From the NCBI GenBank assembly GCA_036365145.1, contig JAEOAD010000026.1, positions 2,478,501 to 2,542,500 of the forward strand: DNA of 64,000 nucleotides, in the 5' to 3' direction. Below the pieces are notes generated by a model. The model worked only from the letters and a program-made list of their open reading frames with translations, was not told the DNA's origin and searched no databases. Position numbers and translations under genes: made by a program. Each line of letters starts with the position of its first letter. Positions within the stretch are counted from its first letter, which is position 1. Positions 32,263 to 42,542 of this stretch are shown here, piece by piece. Source of the DNA: Orientallactaga sibirica. Lineage: Eukaryota; Chordata; Mammalia; Rodentia; Dipodidae.

Positions 32263-33498
32263 ACCCCAGAAGTTACCACCAGCAAGACCAACAGCGGCTC
32301 CAAACCTGGAAGCCAAAGGACTTCCCAGGCCAGCCCGTCCCCCTCTCAGCAGAGCACAGACATTCCAGGCGAGGAGAGCCCGGGGGCCAGCGGCAAGAAC
32401 TCTGCCTCGGTGACCAGTGGTGAAAGTCCCCAGGAGCAGAGCCCCAGTGGGAGACCCGCCAAGAAGACTGTGCCCTTCAAGAGGGGCGTGAGGAGGGGGG
32501 ACGTGCTGCTGATGGTGGCCAAGCTGGACCCAGAGTTAGCCAAGCCTGAGCAGAGGACCCTCACGGGCAAGACCTTGGTCCCTGCCTCAGACCCTGGAGG
32601 GACAAAGAAAGGGGACACCCCGGGAACTCCTTGTCGTCCCCAGGACAGCAGTGTAGGTTTGTCTTCCAAGCCTGAGAAGACTCGGACGGGGGGTGTTGAG
32701 GACACAGGTCAAGATGCCAAAGGCGAGGAGCAACAGGGGACAGGGGAGAAGGGGAGTCAGGGACCCCAGACCAAAGGGAAGAAAGCAGGTGAGCCCCAGG
32801 AGGGCAAAGGGGAGCAGGGGACCAGGTCCCAAGCCCAGGGGCCAGGTGACAAGGGGAAAGTGAGGGCAGCAGAGGAGGGAGGGAGTTTGCAGCCAAACAA
32901 GCTGAAGGACACACCTCAAGAGGCTGGAGGGAGGCGCGCTGAGCCCCCAGTCCCGGTGAGGAAGTGGGGAGGTCCCCTGGGCAGGAGGAGCAAGTGGGAC
33001 AGTTCTCAGAGCAAGAAGGACAAAGTGACAGAACCCCCAAGTAGGGCTGAGCAGGCAAGCGAACAGCAAACCAAGGTGGAGGAGAGAGGTCAAGGGCAAG
33101 GTCAAGGGCAAGAGGCTCCAGGGAAGAAAACGGAACAGGCAGGGGGAGCTGAGCCCCTGCCCAGGGAGATTAAAGGGTCTCAGGGGGAGTCAGTGACCCC
33201 CGGGAAGCCTCCGGGAAAGCCTGCAGAGGCAGGAGAAGCTGGGAGGAGTCGGGAGGAGAAGACTTGCAAGGCTCCTGCAAAAGTGGCTGCTCGGAAGGAG
33301 GGCCGGCCAGAAAGCAGAGCACGGGACTCCAAGGAGCCCAGTTTGCGAACTGGGGATGGAGTGGGCGCCCCAGGGCTGCAGGCTGAAGGACGCGCAGAGC
33401 CTGCACCTCAAACCGAGGTGGAAGGGCCTCCTGGGCAGAGGCCAGTGGTGGACACGGAGGAGCCAGGCAGAGGAGGCCAGAGTGGAGACTCAGATCAG
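32263..33498 (+). CDS. MYO18B: MYO18B coding exon 3, large low-complexity N-terminal exon
   Basis: Acceptor TCTCTTTTCTAG precedes 32263 and donor GTGAGG follows 33498. It is 412 codons (residues 67-478) in phase 0-0. The start is Ser/Gln/Pro-rich. A conserved island with KKTVPFKRGVRRGDVLLMV lies near exon residues 70-90. The remainder is Lys/Glu/Gly/Gln/Pro-rich and looks disordered, with a short GQ repeat (GQGQGQGQE) at about 33,089-33,115 from a tandem hexamer-like repeat. A second conserved spot, KWGG-LGRRSKWD, lies in the middle (about 32,962-33,000). The extension is specific to MYO18B and diverges rapidly between species. The frame stays open past the donor until 33615, so retention of the intron start would add 39 codons before a stop. 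Confidence 0.93.
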
Positions 33499-33657
33499 GT
33501 GAGGAGCTGTGGTCTTGGGATGGGGGGACAGGAGGGGCCTGTCCAGGGTGAAGCCACAGGGTGGATGAAGGGCTGGCTAGAGTCTAATGATCTGGAGGAT
33601 GGGAAAGCCAATTGATCATTGATTAGCTGTCACTGTACCTGTCTGTCCCAGGTAGAC

Positions 33658-33884
33658 TTCTTTATTTTTATTTGTTGTTTCTTTATTTGAGAGTGACAGA
33701 CAGAGAGAGAAAGAGGCAGACAGAGAGAGAGAGAGTGGGTGCGCCAGGGCCTCCAGCCACTGCAGATGAACTCCAGATGCATGCGCCACCTTGTGCATCT
33801 GGCTTACGTGGGCCCTGGGCAATTAAGCCTTGAACCGGGGTCCTTAGACTGCACAGGCAAGCGCTTAACCACTAAGCCACCTCT
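33658..33884 (-). repeat. tRNA-derived SINE, antisense
   Basis: TTTATTTTTATTTGTTGTTT start; the head ends early at AAGCCACCTCTTC. Confidence 0.85.
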
Positions 33885-34196
33885 TCTTGAATGTCAGAAG
33901 ACTCTGAATGGGAGGATCCTGCCTACCCATGTGGTTTAGGATTGCCTTGGCGCCCAAGGTTCCCTGTGGTGGCCATAGGCTGACATGCAGATTCTTGGGC
34001 GCTCTCTCTGAGGTTCTCACCAAATGGCTGGGAGTGGGGCCTGGAAATCTGCATTTCAGAATCATACCTTCCTTCCTCTCCTCCCCCCCCCCCCCGAGGC
34101 CCCAGACCACTCAGCGAGACACTCCAGGTGAGAGGTCCCGCACACTACTGCAGGGTCAGCGCTCTTTTGGTGAAATACTGTTCTGTCTGTCCCCAG

Positions 34197-34263
34197 GCTC
34201 TGGAGGACAGATGGTATGAGGCGGAGAAGGTCTGGCTGGTTCAGAAGGATGGATTCACTCTTG
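34197..34263 (+). CDS. MYO18B: MYO18B coding exon 4
   Basis: Acceptor TTCTGTCTGTCCCCAG and donor GTAATC bound a 67-base exon of 22 codons plus one base (residues 479-500, first base of 501). It encodes ALEDRWYEAEKVWLVQKDGF followed by TL, which begins the ordered pre-motor segment. The WYEAEKVW-QKDGF pattern resembles the SH3-like N-terminal subdomain seen before other myosin motors. The split Gly/Ala codon is completed by CA from the next exon to give Ala. Confidence 0.93.
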
Positions 34264-34505
34264 GTAATCAGGGGTCCATGCTGCCTTTGGGTGTGTTCTT
34301 TTCGTGTCCCTCGGCCGGGTCTTGAACTCACTCTGGGGAAGGCGGAGGGAAGATGAGGTGGGGAAGGAGCAGCTGGGACGAGGATGAGGACGCATAGCTT
34401 TTTGAGGGGTAGGAAGGAAGAGCTGATGGTCACGCTGGTTGCACTCATCGGCTGGCCTCCTGGGCAATGCCTTCCAGAGCATCTGAGCCTTGAGCCTGAA
34501 GGAAC

Positions 34506-34735
34506 CAATTCTTATTTATTTAAGAGAGAGAAACAGGCAGAAAGAGAGAGAAAGAGAGAGAGAGAAAAAGAGAGAGAGAGAGAATGGGTGTGCCAGGGCC
34601 TCCAGCCAATGCAAACAAACTCCAGATGCATGTGCCCCCTTGTGCATCTGGCTTACGTGGGTCCTGGAGAATCAAACCAGGTTTTTTTGGCTTTGCAGGC
34701 AAAAGCCTTAACTGCTAAGCCATCGCTCTAGCCCA
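34506..34735 (-). repeat. tRNA-derived SINE, antisense
   Basis: GA-rich start, CTCCAGATGCATGTGCCCCC body and GCCATCGCTCTAGCCC end. Confidence 0.88.
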
Positions 34736-35183
34736 GATTCAGTTCTTTCATGGAACACAAGGGGATGGTTTCCTGTGTTCTGGAAAGATCCGAGAGCCCA
34801 GAACAAACAGCAAAGGGATCCTTCTCCACACTCCACATCAGCTGAGTTCTAGGGGGAACAGGGCCAGGAGGAGTGCTCAGTTTGTGATGTCTGTCATGGC
34901 CCCCCGAGGAGAAGTTGCAGCCTGTGTGTCTTTCCCGGTCTCTTAGTAAGATGGATCAGTGTCCATCCATCCTCCAGGGTCTGCTCAGTGCCTGGCTCTG
35001 CAAACCAGACCCAGCCTCTGTCCCTAAAGGGTTTGAGGGTCACTGTTGAAACCCTTTATGTGAACAGACCCCCAAAGGGAGAGGACGTCACTCCTTTTGG
35101 GCCGGCCCCAGGCCTCATCTGGCCTGGCTCATAGAGGCTCCTGTTCTCCTCTTTCCCTCCTGTCCTCTGGGTTGTACGACCAG
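34736..35183. other. MYO18B intron sequence without recognised repeats
   Basis: Unique-looking intron between the SINE and coding exon 5. Confidence 0.4.
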
Positions 35184-35296
35184 CAACGGTGCTAAAACCA
35201 GATGAAGGGACCGCCGATCTGCCCGCAGGAAGGGTGCGGCTCTGCATCGATGCGGACAAGACTGTGACAGAAGTGGATGAGGAGTCTGTTCACCGG
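35184..35296 (+). CDS. MYO18B: MYO18B coding exon 5
   Basis: The acceptor is GTACGACCAG, with a weak pyrimidine tract, and the donor is GTAAGC. The 113 bases complete the split codon and encode residues 501-538: ATVLKPDEGTADLPAGRVRL, then CIDADKTVTEVDEESVHR. The strand pattern (hydrophobic-charged alternation, G-V-R-L) continues the SH3-like pre-motor fold. The exon ends in phase 0. Confidence 0.92.
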
Positions 35297-35885
35297 GTAA
35301 GCCCTCGCCTTCTGCTCCATCCTCCCCACCCCTGCGAAACGTCACCCTGTCTCCATCGCATGTGCACAGTGGCCTGGTGCCTGTAGGGGTTATAGGAAAC
35401 CACCCCCTCCCCCGGGAACTCAAGGCGGCCTTGGTGGGGCCATTTGCTCTGCCCTGCCCCTTTGTGGAGACACATCAGGAGACAGGCTTGTGAGATCTTG
35501 TTGCCGAGAGGCAAGAGATGGCTTTCATCTTGTGGACTTTGCAGATTGTGCTTCCAAGCATGTTTTCTATTTTTCACTCTGGCCACCAGGGAACCCGGGG
35601 TTAAGTGCGTTGCTTGCTGTTAATTGCAGCTTAGGTTCACAGGAATACCTCTAAGAAAGCAAGGCACCCTGGGCTGTCAGATAAGGGAGGTGATTTGGCC
35701 ACTGATGCCGTCCGTCTGTGTATGTCACCGAGCATGTCCAGAGCTGTCCTATAAGACCTAGAAAGGGGGGCAACAGTGGGGGAACTACTAGATCTGTCTT
35801 GGGATCATTGGTCTCATCGGGCAGTGAATACAGGAAAGAGGGGTCAGAGCAAAGAGCTGGCCCCATTGTACTTGTGGGGACTTGT
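35297..35885. other. MYO18B intron sequence without recognised repeats
   Basis: Nothing recognised; it ends at the T run of an antisense B1. Confidence 0.4.
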
Positions 35886-35891
35886 TCCTTC

Positions 35892-36042
35892 CTCTTTTTT
35901 TTTTTTTTTGGTATCATTCTAGCTCAGGCTGACATGGAATTCACTATGTAGTCGTCTCAGGGTGGCCTCAGACTCACAGCAATCCTTCTAACTCTGCCTC
36001 CTGAGTGCTGGGGTTAAGGGCATGCGCCACCACACCTGGCGT
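35892..36042 (-). repeat. B1-type SINE, antisense
   Basis: T run, then AGCTCAGGCTGACATGGAAT, and GCGCCACCACACCTGGC near the end. It lies 135 bases upstream of coding exon 6. Confidence 0.88.
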
Positions 36043-36177
36043 CCCTTCCTCTTGAGTGTCCCGTGTTCCGAGCATACAGACGACAGTATTTGTAAACGCG
36101 TGTGTGTGTGCATATGGCAGTGTTGGTGGGGAGGGGTCCCGGGAGACCAAAGGAGACCCCATCTGTGATATTTGCAG

Positions 36178-36336
36178 GCCAACCCCCCTGAGCTGGACCA
36201 GGCTGAGGACCTGGCCTCTCTGGTCAGTGTCAACGAATCCAGCGTTCTGAACACGCTGCTGCATCGCTTCAAGGCTCAACTACCGCACACACGCTCAGGG
36301 CCGGATCTGATCGTCCTTCAGCCCTCTGCTGGGAAG
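36178..36336 (+). CDS. MYO18B: MYO18B coding exon 6, start of motor
   Basis: Acceptor TATTTGCAG and donor GTGAGG bound 53 codons (residues 539-591). It includes [20 protein letters not shown] and [11 protein letters not shown], the class equivalent of the myosin NPP...DL..L..LNE..VL..L..RY entry motif, and ends QPSAGK. The intron downstream is 2.8 kb. In human the segment just after QP is a few residues longer as I recall it; the difference may reflect alternative acceptor use and is not firm. Confidence 0.93.
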
Positions 36337-38125
36337 GTGAGGAGGACCACAGGGGGAGCAGTGAGGTCTCACCTGTCCTTGGCATTGGAGGGCAGAGCAC
36401 CTCAGGAGCTCAGGAAACCCTCCATCCTGCCCAAGAGTAGACTCTGGGCTGTTAGGGGCTTGGGGGTGGGGCAGAGTGGCAGCCAGCTTGCTAGAGGGGA
36501 ATCACGAGGCCTGGTGAGAAGCCCAGGGGCTTCAAATACCCAAAAAGCCAGGGGCTTAGTGCAAGGCGGGTTTTGTAAGTAGAGGACCTGGGACACGCCC
36601 TGTAACTGCTCCTCAACACTCGTGCCACTTCACGGGACCCTTAGAATCCCTGAACACTGGCATATATGTAGGATGAGAAGCTTTGCTTGAGTGCCGATTT
36701 ATTTTACCGTAAAGTGAAGTGGGCATGGTTGGTTCAAGATGAAAGCCAAAAAGGACTCAAAGCTCCACCTTGTGGCGAGATCCGGAACTGCACCCATCCC
36801 TCCATTCATCTGCTGACACTGGGTTGGCTGGGTGTGAGGGGCCCTGAGCGATCAGTGACCCGCTAACAACCCCTGTGGGCTTCTAAGCCTTCTAGGAAGA
36901 GAAGACAGGCTGTAGATGGCGAGGTCCACAGTGGCTGAGTGGACACATGTAGAGAAGGTTGGGGTTGAAAGAAGCTAACGGCCTGGTGGCAGGTCTTGGG
37001 TGTCAGATAAGGGTTCCACCGTTTCTCTGGATGCAGCAACAGGTAGAGCAGTGTCAACATCTGACTGAGGTTGCACAAAGGGACTCTTGGACTGCAGGTG
37101 CAGACAGGTGGAAGGGGACAGCATGCAGACACGGGTCAGTGTGGGTATGCGTGCTATTGTGTGCTGCTATGAACACGTGTAAGTGTGGGAGACTCTGGAG
37201 TCTCCGGGCCCTGGAAACACTAAGGTGCATCCGTATGCTTCGTTTTCTCATCCTATCCATTGGGGACGGAAAGCCACATCGTGCACATTGGAACCCCTTA
37301 GGACAAAACCACTCTGATCGATAACTGTGCCAGACGCTCTGCCCTTCCTCACTTCAAAGCCTTTCTTCTTGGAAACTGGGCATTAGAGCTTGGGTAAAAT
37401 CACCTGAAAATGTAGGCGCCAGGATCACCCTGCCAGCAGGCTCTGAGTGGCATGACCCCATGGGTTCTTCCTGGCATGGGACCCCCCCCTTCTCTCCAGT
37501 CTTCTTGCCATCCATATCCACCCTTTGCTCAGTCAACCTGTGATTCTCCAAATGGCCACTAGGTGGAGACACAGGCCTTTGGTGATGTTGAGACTGGGGC
37601 TGGCTGGAGCCTGGCCCGGATAGCTTTGGGAAATAGACACCCGGGGTGGAATGTGTTGAAATCTCCTTGAGTGTGAACACCCTTGTGACAGCAGGGCACA
37701 AGCAAGGCCGTGCTCTGGCTGCCAGGGCCTGTGTGGCAGCAGCTGCGAGGACCCCAGTGTGGACGCACACCCATGGGTTCACATAGGGCAGCTATGTCTG
37801 CACAATGCCCTCTCCAGACAGTGAGTCTGTGAATGGGACAGCATGGCCCATGAGCTAATAAGCTTGAGTGAGTGGCAAGTGGTTCAGGGCTCAGACCGCA
37901 GAACCTTTGCTGGCCTTGTGCCCTGAGGGCTGTGTCCAGCCAGGGTGGAGGTTTGTCTCACTGCGGTGGTGGCTACTTTAGAATCCTGTTGAGTGCAGGG
38001 TCCTGGGGACTGGGAGCAAGAGAGGCAGGAACAGGAGGTAGGACCATGCTGGGCCCAGTGGTCACCAAGGGACTTAGGATGTTCATAGTTTGCCCCCCAC
38101 CCATGGATCCACCCTCCTCTGAGTC
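36337..38125. other. MYO18B intron sequence without recognised repeats
   Basis: 1.8 kb with no SINE, unusual in this window. Only short overlapping frames are present. Confidence 0.4.
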
Positions 38126-38129
38126 CTAG

Positions 38130-38285
38130 TCTGTGAGTTGTGTCTGCCACGGAAACAAATGGCAAGGGATTCTTGATGTCTACCATGGAAACAGGAAATG
38201 GCAATCAATTAGTGATGTCTGCCATGATGGAAAAGCACCAGCAATGGATTATTGATGTCTGCAGTGGAAAGTGGAAAGAGAATGG
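38130..38285 (+). repeat. Degenerate minisatellite of about 45-50 bp
   Basis: Three to four variants of a unit with TTGATGTCTGCCATGGAAAC and AGGAAATGGCAATCAATTAG. It is the partner of the inverted copy at 38898-39005. Confidence 0.85.
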
Positions 38286-38519
38286 TAGGTGGGGATTGGT
38301 GGTAAGTGCTCAGTGGCAGATTCTGTGAAGGTCAAACTGACCTCTGTTGCTGACAAAGTCTCCAGTTTCCTTTTCCTTGTGCCCCTGGTTGGTTCCCGGG
38401 GCTTTGGGAAGGCTACCTGTGGGCAGAGCAATCATCTGTCCACCATCCGTGTCTCCACCAGATAGTGAGCTACAATGATAAGGCCTTTTCTTTTTTTTTT
38501 TTCTCTCTCTCTCTTTTGC

Positions 38520-38620
38520 TAGGGGTGGGGTGGAGGGAGAGCTGGTATTGGTGATCAAACACAAAGCCTTTTCACATGCTAGGTAACTGATCTACCACTG
38601 CACTACACCCCCAGCCTCAT
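38520..38620 (-). repeat. ID-like SINE, antisense
   Basis: CACATGCTAGGTAACTGATC and TACCACTGCACTACACCCCC match the reverse of an alanine-tRNA-derived ID head. Confidence 0.7.
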
Positions 38621-38634
38621 TTTCAATTTTTAAA

Positions 38635-38816
38635 ACATTTTAAAAGATTTATTTGAGGGAGAGATGGCGAGAGAATGGGGGCACCATTCTTGCAAATGAA
38701 CTCCAGAGGCATGCACCACCACATGCAGCTGGCTTATTTGGATACTGGGGAATTGAACCTGTCTCCATAGGCTTGGCAGGCAAGTGCCTTAACTGCTAAG
38801 CCCTATCTCCAGCCCA
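38635..38816 (-). repeat. tRNA-derived SINE, antisense, shortened
   Basis: Ends AAGCCCTATCTCCAGCCC; the body is missing part of CAGGGCCTCCAGCC. Confidence 0.82.
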
Positions 38817-38824
38817 TCATTTTC

Positions 38825-38885
38825 ATTTTTAATTTGAGACAGAGTCTCATCAAGTTGTCCAGGCTGGCCATGAACTCCCCTTATA
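38825..38885 (-). repeat. B1-like fragment, antisense
   Basis: GAGACAGAGTCTCATCAAGT and CCAGGCTGGCCATGAACTCC resemble the reverse 7SL-derived body. Confidence 0.6.
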
Positions 38886-38897
38886 CCATTCTCTTTC

Positions 38898-39005
38898 TGT
38901 GGCAGACATCACCAATCGATTGCCATTTCCTGTTTCCACGGCAATGATTGCTATTCATTTTCATGGCAGACATCACTAATCTATTGTTTCTGTGGCAAAT
39001 CAATC
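38898..39005 (-). repeat. Inverted copies of the 45-50 bp minisatellite
   Basis: GGCAGACATCACCAATCGAT then TGCCATTTCCTGTTTCCACG is the reverse complement of the unit at 38130-38285. A second unit follows to 39005. It lies about 180 bases upstream of coding exon 7. Confidence 0.88.
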
Positions 39006-39183
39006 TCAGGCAGAGAGATACTTCCAGGGATTTGAGTAGTGAGTGCAATGACTCTCATGGGCTGAGGCATGTCAAGGTTGAACGTCTATGGGGCACATTA
39101 CAGAGTCATCAGTGGCCTGAGGACTCTTGGTGATCTGGCGGTGGGTCTATACTTGCAGGTTGATGCCTGCCATTTTCCCGCAG

Positions 39184-39382
39184 GTACCACGGGGCTGCCA
39201 GGATGGCCCGCCCTCCCACATCGTCTCCTTGGCCCAGCAGGCCTACTGGGCAATGCTGAGCCAACGGAGGGACCAGAGCATTGTGGCACTGGGCCGGAGT
39301 GGCTCTGGGAAGACCATCTGCTGTGAGCAGGTCTTGGAGCACCTTGTGGGGATGGCAGGCAGTGTGGATGGCAGGGTGTCAG
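39184..39382 (+). CDS. MYO18B: MYO18B coding exon 7, P-loop
   Basis: Acceptor CCATTTTCCCGCAG and donor GTATGG bound 66 codons plus one base (residues 592-657, first base of 658). It carries HIVSLAQQAYWAML-QRRDQSI followed by the P-loop GRSGSGKT at codons 39292-39315 (residues 628-635). The canonical myosin P-loop is GESGAGKT, so the acidic second residue is Arg here. The core GxxxxGKT that contacts phosphate is intact. The exon ends with GSVDGRVS. Family knowledge says MYO18 nucleotide handling is atypical and ATPase is weak or absent; the substitution agrees with that but does not prove it. Confidence 0.95.
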
Positions 39383-39818
39383 GTATGGTGGTCTCTAGGT
39401 GATAGGGACTGGCATGGGAGCAGGGGAGGGGGAGAGGTGGGGGGGGGTCATGCTGGGCAGTCCCCTCCTTATATCCATTCCGCTGTCATATGCTGAGCAA
39501 GGACACCTTCTGGTCTGGCTGCCTGAATCAGATGAAGGGACTGCTCAGACATAAGGCATTGATGGCCCTTGCAGAACACCCATCAGGTGCCTGATTAGAA
39601 CAGAACCTTGAGCGCCACCTGCTGGAGCCATCTTGATAAATACTTGGCTCTGGGGTGGTATCTGGGTTATCGTGCGCCCTCGGATGCCGGGTCCTTGTGC
39701 ATTGCACAACTACACAACTACGCAGACGGTGCAGCAAGTAAGACCGAAAGGCAGAGCCAGAGGGGGGGATCGAGCTGCAGACTCCCAGAGTGTTCTGCCA
39801 AGGGAGCTGACAGTGGTT
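39383..39818. other. MYO18B intron sequence without recognised repeats
   Basis: Overlapping short frames only. A G run lies at 39438-39447. Confidence 0.4.
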
Positions 39819-39819
39819 T

Positions 39820-39905
39820 AGGGACAAGGCCTGGCAAGCACAACAGTGGGGGTGTAGGGAGCCTTCCTAGAGGAAGTGATGTCTGAGTTGGATCGTAAAG
39901 ATCTC
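39820..39905 (+). repeat. Possible LINE2 remnant
   Basis: GAGCCTTCCTAGAGGAAGTG-ATGTCTGAGTTGGAT recalls an L2 3' segment. Weak. Confidence 0.35.
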
Positions 39906-40115
39906 CAGTGAAGAGGGATGGAGAGAGAGGTCAGTGGATAAGGTGCTTGTGGCACAATTCTGAGTGTCTGAGCTCAGATGTTCAGACCCCCCCATGCACA
40001 AAAGCTGGAAGCTCTGATGGCCTTCTGTAATCGCAGCATGCCTAGAGTGGAAAAGAGGTGGAGAGGGAGGAAAATTTCCCTTCTAAACAGAGTGCTGAGA
40101 AAAACATGTGAGAAC
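39906..40115 (+). repeat. Diverged B4-like SINE
   Basis: GGGATGGAGAGAGAGGTCAG, AGCTCAGATGTTCAGACCCC and GTAATCGCAGCATGCC follow the tRNA-then-B1 order of B4. Confidence 0.5.
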
Positions 40116-40214
40116 CTGCCTCAAAATAGGTGGAAGGCAAGAACCAATCCAAAATTTGTCCGCTGATTTCCACAGTTGTTCACACTGTGGCATGTGTACA
40201 CCCTTCCACACTTC

Positions 40215-40443
40215 ATTATATTTTCTTTTTTTCTTTATTGTTTTTATTTTAGAGAAAGAATTGGCCCACCAGGGCCTCAGCCACTGCAATAGAACTCCAG
40301 ATGCTTGCGCCACCTAGTGGGCATGTGCGACCATGTGCTTGCCTCACCTTTGTGTGTTTGACTTATGTGGGATCAGGAGAGTAGAATATGGGTCCTTAGG
40401 CTTCACAAGCAAGCGCCTTAACCACTAAGCCATCTCTCCAGCT
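40215..40443 (-). repeat. tRNA-derived SINE, antisense
   Basis: Long variant with GTGGGCATGTGCGACC. It is the first of three adjacent antisense SINEs. Confidence 0.88.
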
Positions 40444-40453
40444 CCCCACTTTA

Positions 40454-40708
40454 TTTTATTTATTTATTTTTTTGGAGAGAGACACAGAGAAAGATAGAGA
40501 AAGAGGGGAGAGGAAGACAGATAGAGATGGGCGCACCAGCAGCCTCTCAGCTGCTGTGAACGAAATCCAGATGCGTGCGCCCCCTTGTGGTCAAGTGTGG
40601 CATCTGGCTAAACGTGGGACCTGGAGGTTGGAACCACTGGAGATTGGAACCAGCGTTCTTAGGCTTAGGAAGCAGGCGCCTTAACCACTAAGCCATCTCT
40701 CCAGCCCC
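40454..40708 (-). repeat. tRNA-derived SINE with 14-bp target duplication
   Basis: AGCTCCCCACTTTA lies at 40440-40453 and 40709-40722. It contains a duplicated GGACCTGGAGGTTGGAACCA-type segment near 40615-40650. Confidence 0.9.
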
Positions 40709-40722
40709 AGCTCCCCACTTTA

Positions 40723-40969
40723 AATAATTATTATTTTATTATTTATTTATTATTTAGAGAGAATGAGAAAGAGGCAGAGACAGAGAGAAAGAGAGGGAGA
40801 AAAACAGGGAGAGAGAATGGGTATACAAGGGCCTCTAGGTGCTGCAAACAAATTCCAGATACCTGTGCCACCCAGTGCATCTGGCATTGTGTGGGTATTG
40901 GGGAATTGAACCTGGATCCTTTGGTTTTGCAGGCAAACATCTTAACCACTAAGCCATCTCTCCAGCCCG
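40723..40969 (-). repeat. tRNA-derived SINE, antisense
   Basis: Third of the run; ends GCCATCTCTCCAGCCC. Confidence 0.88.
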
Positions 40970-41084
40970 CATTTTAAATCATTTTTAACACTATTTAAAA
41001 AAATCATTCAGCAGGTCTCAAGTTTGCAGTCACTAATAAAGAAAATGAACATACTTAAGTAGTTAAACGTCATTGATTTTTTTA

Positions 41085-41330
41085 AATTGCAGTTACTAAT
41101 GATGGCAGTAATAATTACAGTATTCTTGACATCGTGTGGGCACCTGCTGAGGACTTGCCAGGCCCGTCTCAAAGTATATGAACTTTATGATTTTCAACAG
41201 GCCTATACAATAGATGTTATCATTTCAATCTTACAGATGAAAGCATTGAGATTCCCAGGGGATAACTAGCTTGCCCAAGACCACATGGTAAATCTGTCCC
41301 AGAACTGAGATTCAGAGCAACACCTGGGCC
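41085..41330 (+). repeat. MIR element, near full length
   Basis: Order matches the mammalian-wide SINE: GTGGGCACCTGCTGAGGACT, CAATCTTACAGATGAAAGCA, AACTAGCTTGCCCAAGACCA, CACATGGTAAATCTG. Confidence 0.82.
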
Positions 41331-41332
41331 AC

Positions 41333-42062
41333 TTTTTTTATTATTAATTTTTTATTGACACCTTCTATACTTACATACAAAAACATATGATATTTCCCTC
41401 CCCTCCCCCATTCCACTTTAGAACACCAATCTCCATTATAACCCCTCCCTCTCTCCATTAGTCTCTCTTTCAATTTGATGTCATCATCTTTTTCTTCTAT
41501 TATGAGGGTCTTGTGGAGGTATTGCTAGGCACTGCAAGGTCATGGATATCGAGGCCAATTTCTGTCTGGGCAGTTGCATTGTAAGAAGTCATACCCTTCC
41601 TTTGGCTCTTCCATTCTATCCGCCCCCTCTTCCACAATGGTCCCTGAGCCTTGGGGGGCTGTGACAGAGATGTTTCAGTGCTGGGCAGTCCTCCATCCCT
41701 TCTTCTCAGCACTATGTTGCCTTTTGGGTGATCCCAGTGGTCATCACCATCTGAAAAGAGAAGCTTCTCTAATCAGAAGTGAGAGTAGCATTAATATGTG
41801 AATATGAACATTAAGTGTAGTGCCCCCAGAGCAGCTTGGTGGGAATAATATAAACATTTAGCCAGACAAGAGCAGGCTTTATACCCTTAAGGCTCATGAC
41901 CTCACCTGCCATAGACTTTTGCTTAGGTTTTTCAGTACCAGGCATGTATTCCCTCCCATAGAGAGGGCCTTCAGTCCAATTAGGGAGCAGTTGGTTACCC
42001 CAAGAGTAGACATGCCACTATTGCACCCGTTCAGTCATTGGACCTGTATGGCCAAATGTGGG
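41333..42062 (-). mobile_element. LINE (probable L1) 3' end, antisense
   Basis: Longer copy of the family at 28610. It has TTTTTTATTGACACCTTCTA, a pyrimidine-rich patch, TGAGGGTCTTGTGGAGGTAT, then GGGAGCAGTTGGTTACCCCA and a sharp end at the SINE. Read as a reverse rodent L1 3' UTR; other LINE types are possible. Confidence 0.55.
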
Positions 42063-42073
42063 CCACTTTTGTA

Positions 42074-42096
42074 AAAAATTTTTTTTTTTTTTTGCT

Positions 42097-42140
<44 letters not shown>

Positions 42141-42294
42141 ATGAATGACTATGAATAGGTATGCCAGGGCCTGTAGCTGCTGCAGAACTCCAGATGCTTT
42201 GTGCATATGGTTTTATGTGGGTATTGGGGAATTGAACCCAGGCCTTAGACTTGGCAAGCAAATACCTTTAACAGCTGAGTCACCTCTTCAGCCC
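42074..42294 (-). repeat. tRNA-derived SINE, antisense
   Basis: (GA)n start and GTCACCTCTTCAGCCC end. CCACTTTTGTAA and CCACTTTGTAA flank it. It lies 105 bases upstream of coding exon 8. Confidence 0.88.
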
Positions 42295-42399
42295 AAGACC
42301 ACTTTGTAACTGTTGTCCCCATATCCCTGAGTTACTCCTATGGGGAAGGCTGCCCTGTGTGAGGCAGGGCTGACGCCCTCCCCTCCTGTGCCCTGACAG

Positions 42400-42542
42400 T
42401 GGAGAAGATCCGAGCCACTTTCACCATCCTCCGGGCTTTCGGCTGCGTGTCTACGAGCCACAGCCACGCTGCCACTCGCTTTGCCATGGTGATGTCTCTG
42501 GACTTCAATGCCACAGGTCACGTCACAGCTGCTCAGCTTCAG
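42400..42542 (+). CDS. MYO18B: MYO18B coding exon 8, switch I region
   Basis: Acceptor TGCCCTGACAG and donor GTGAGG bound 143 bases (residues 658-705). It encodes VEKIRATFTILRAFG, then TSHSHAATRFAMVMSLDFN and the end TAAQLQ. The TSHSHAATRF stretch occupies the place of switch I, whose usual form is NxNSSRFGK. The Asn and the Ser pair are not conserved here, while the R-F pair is kept. Loss of switch I residues is a known trait of class XVIII and agrees with weak ATP hydrolysis. The exon ends in phase 0. Confidence 0.95.

Noticed and set aside
32561..33111. Leu/Pro-rich minus-strand frames of 165-174 codons
   Set aside because: They are shadows of the large MYO18B coding exon on the opposite strand.
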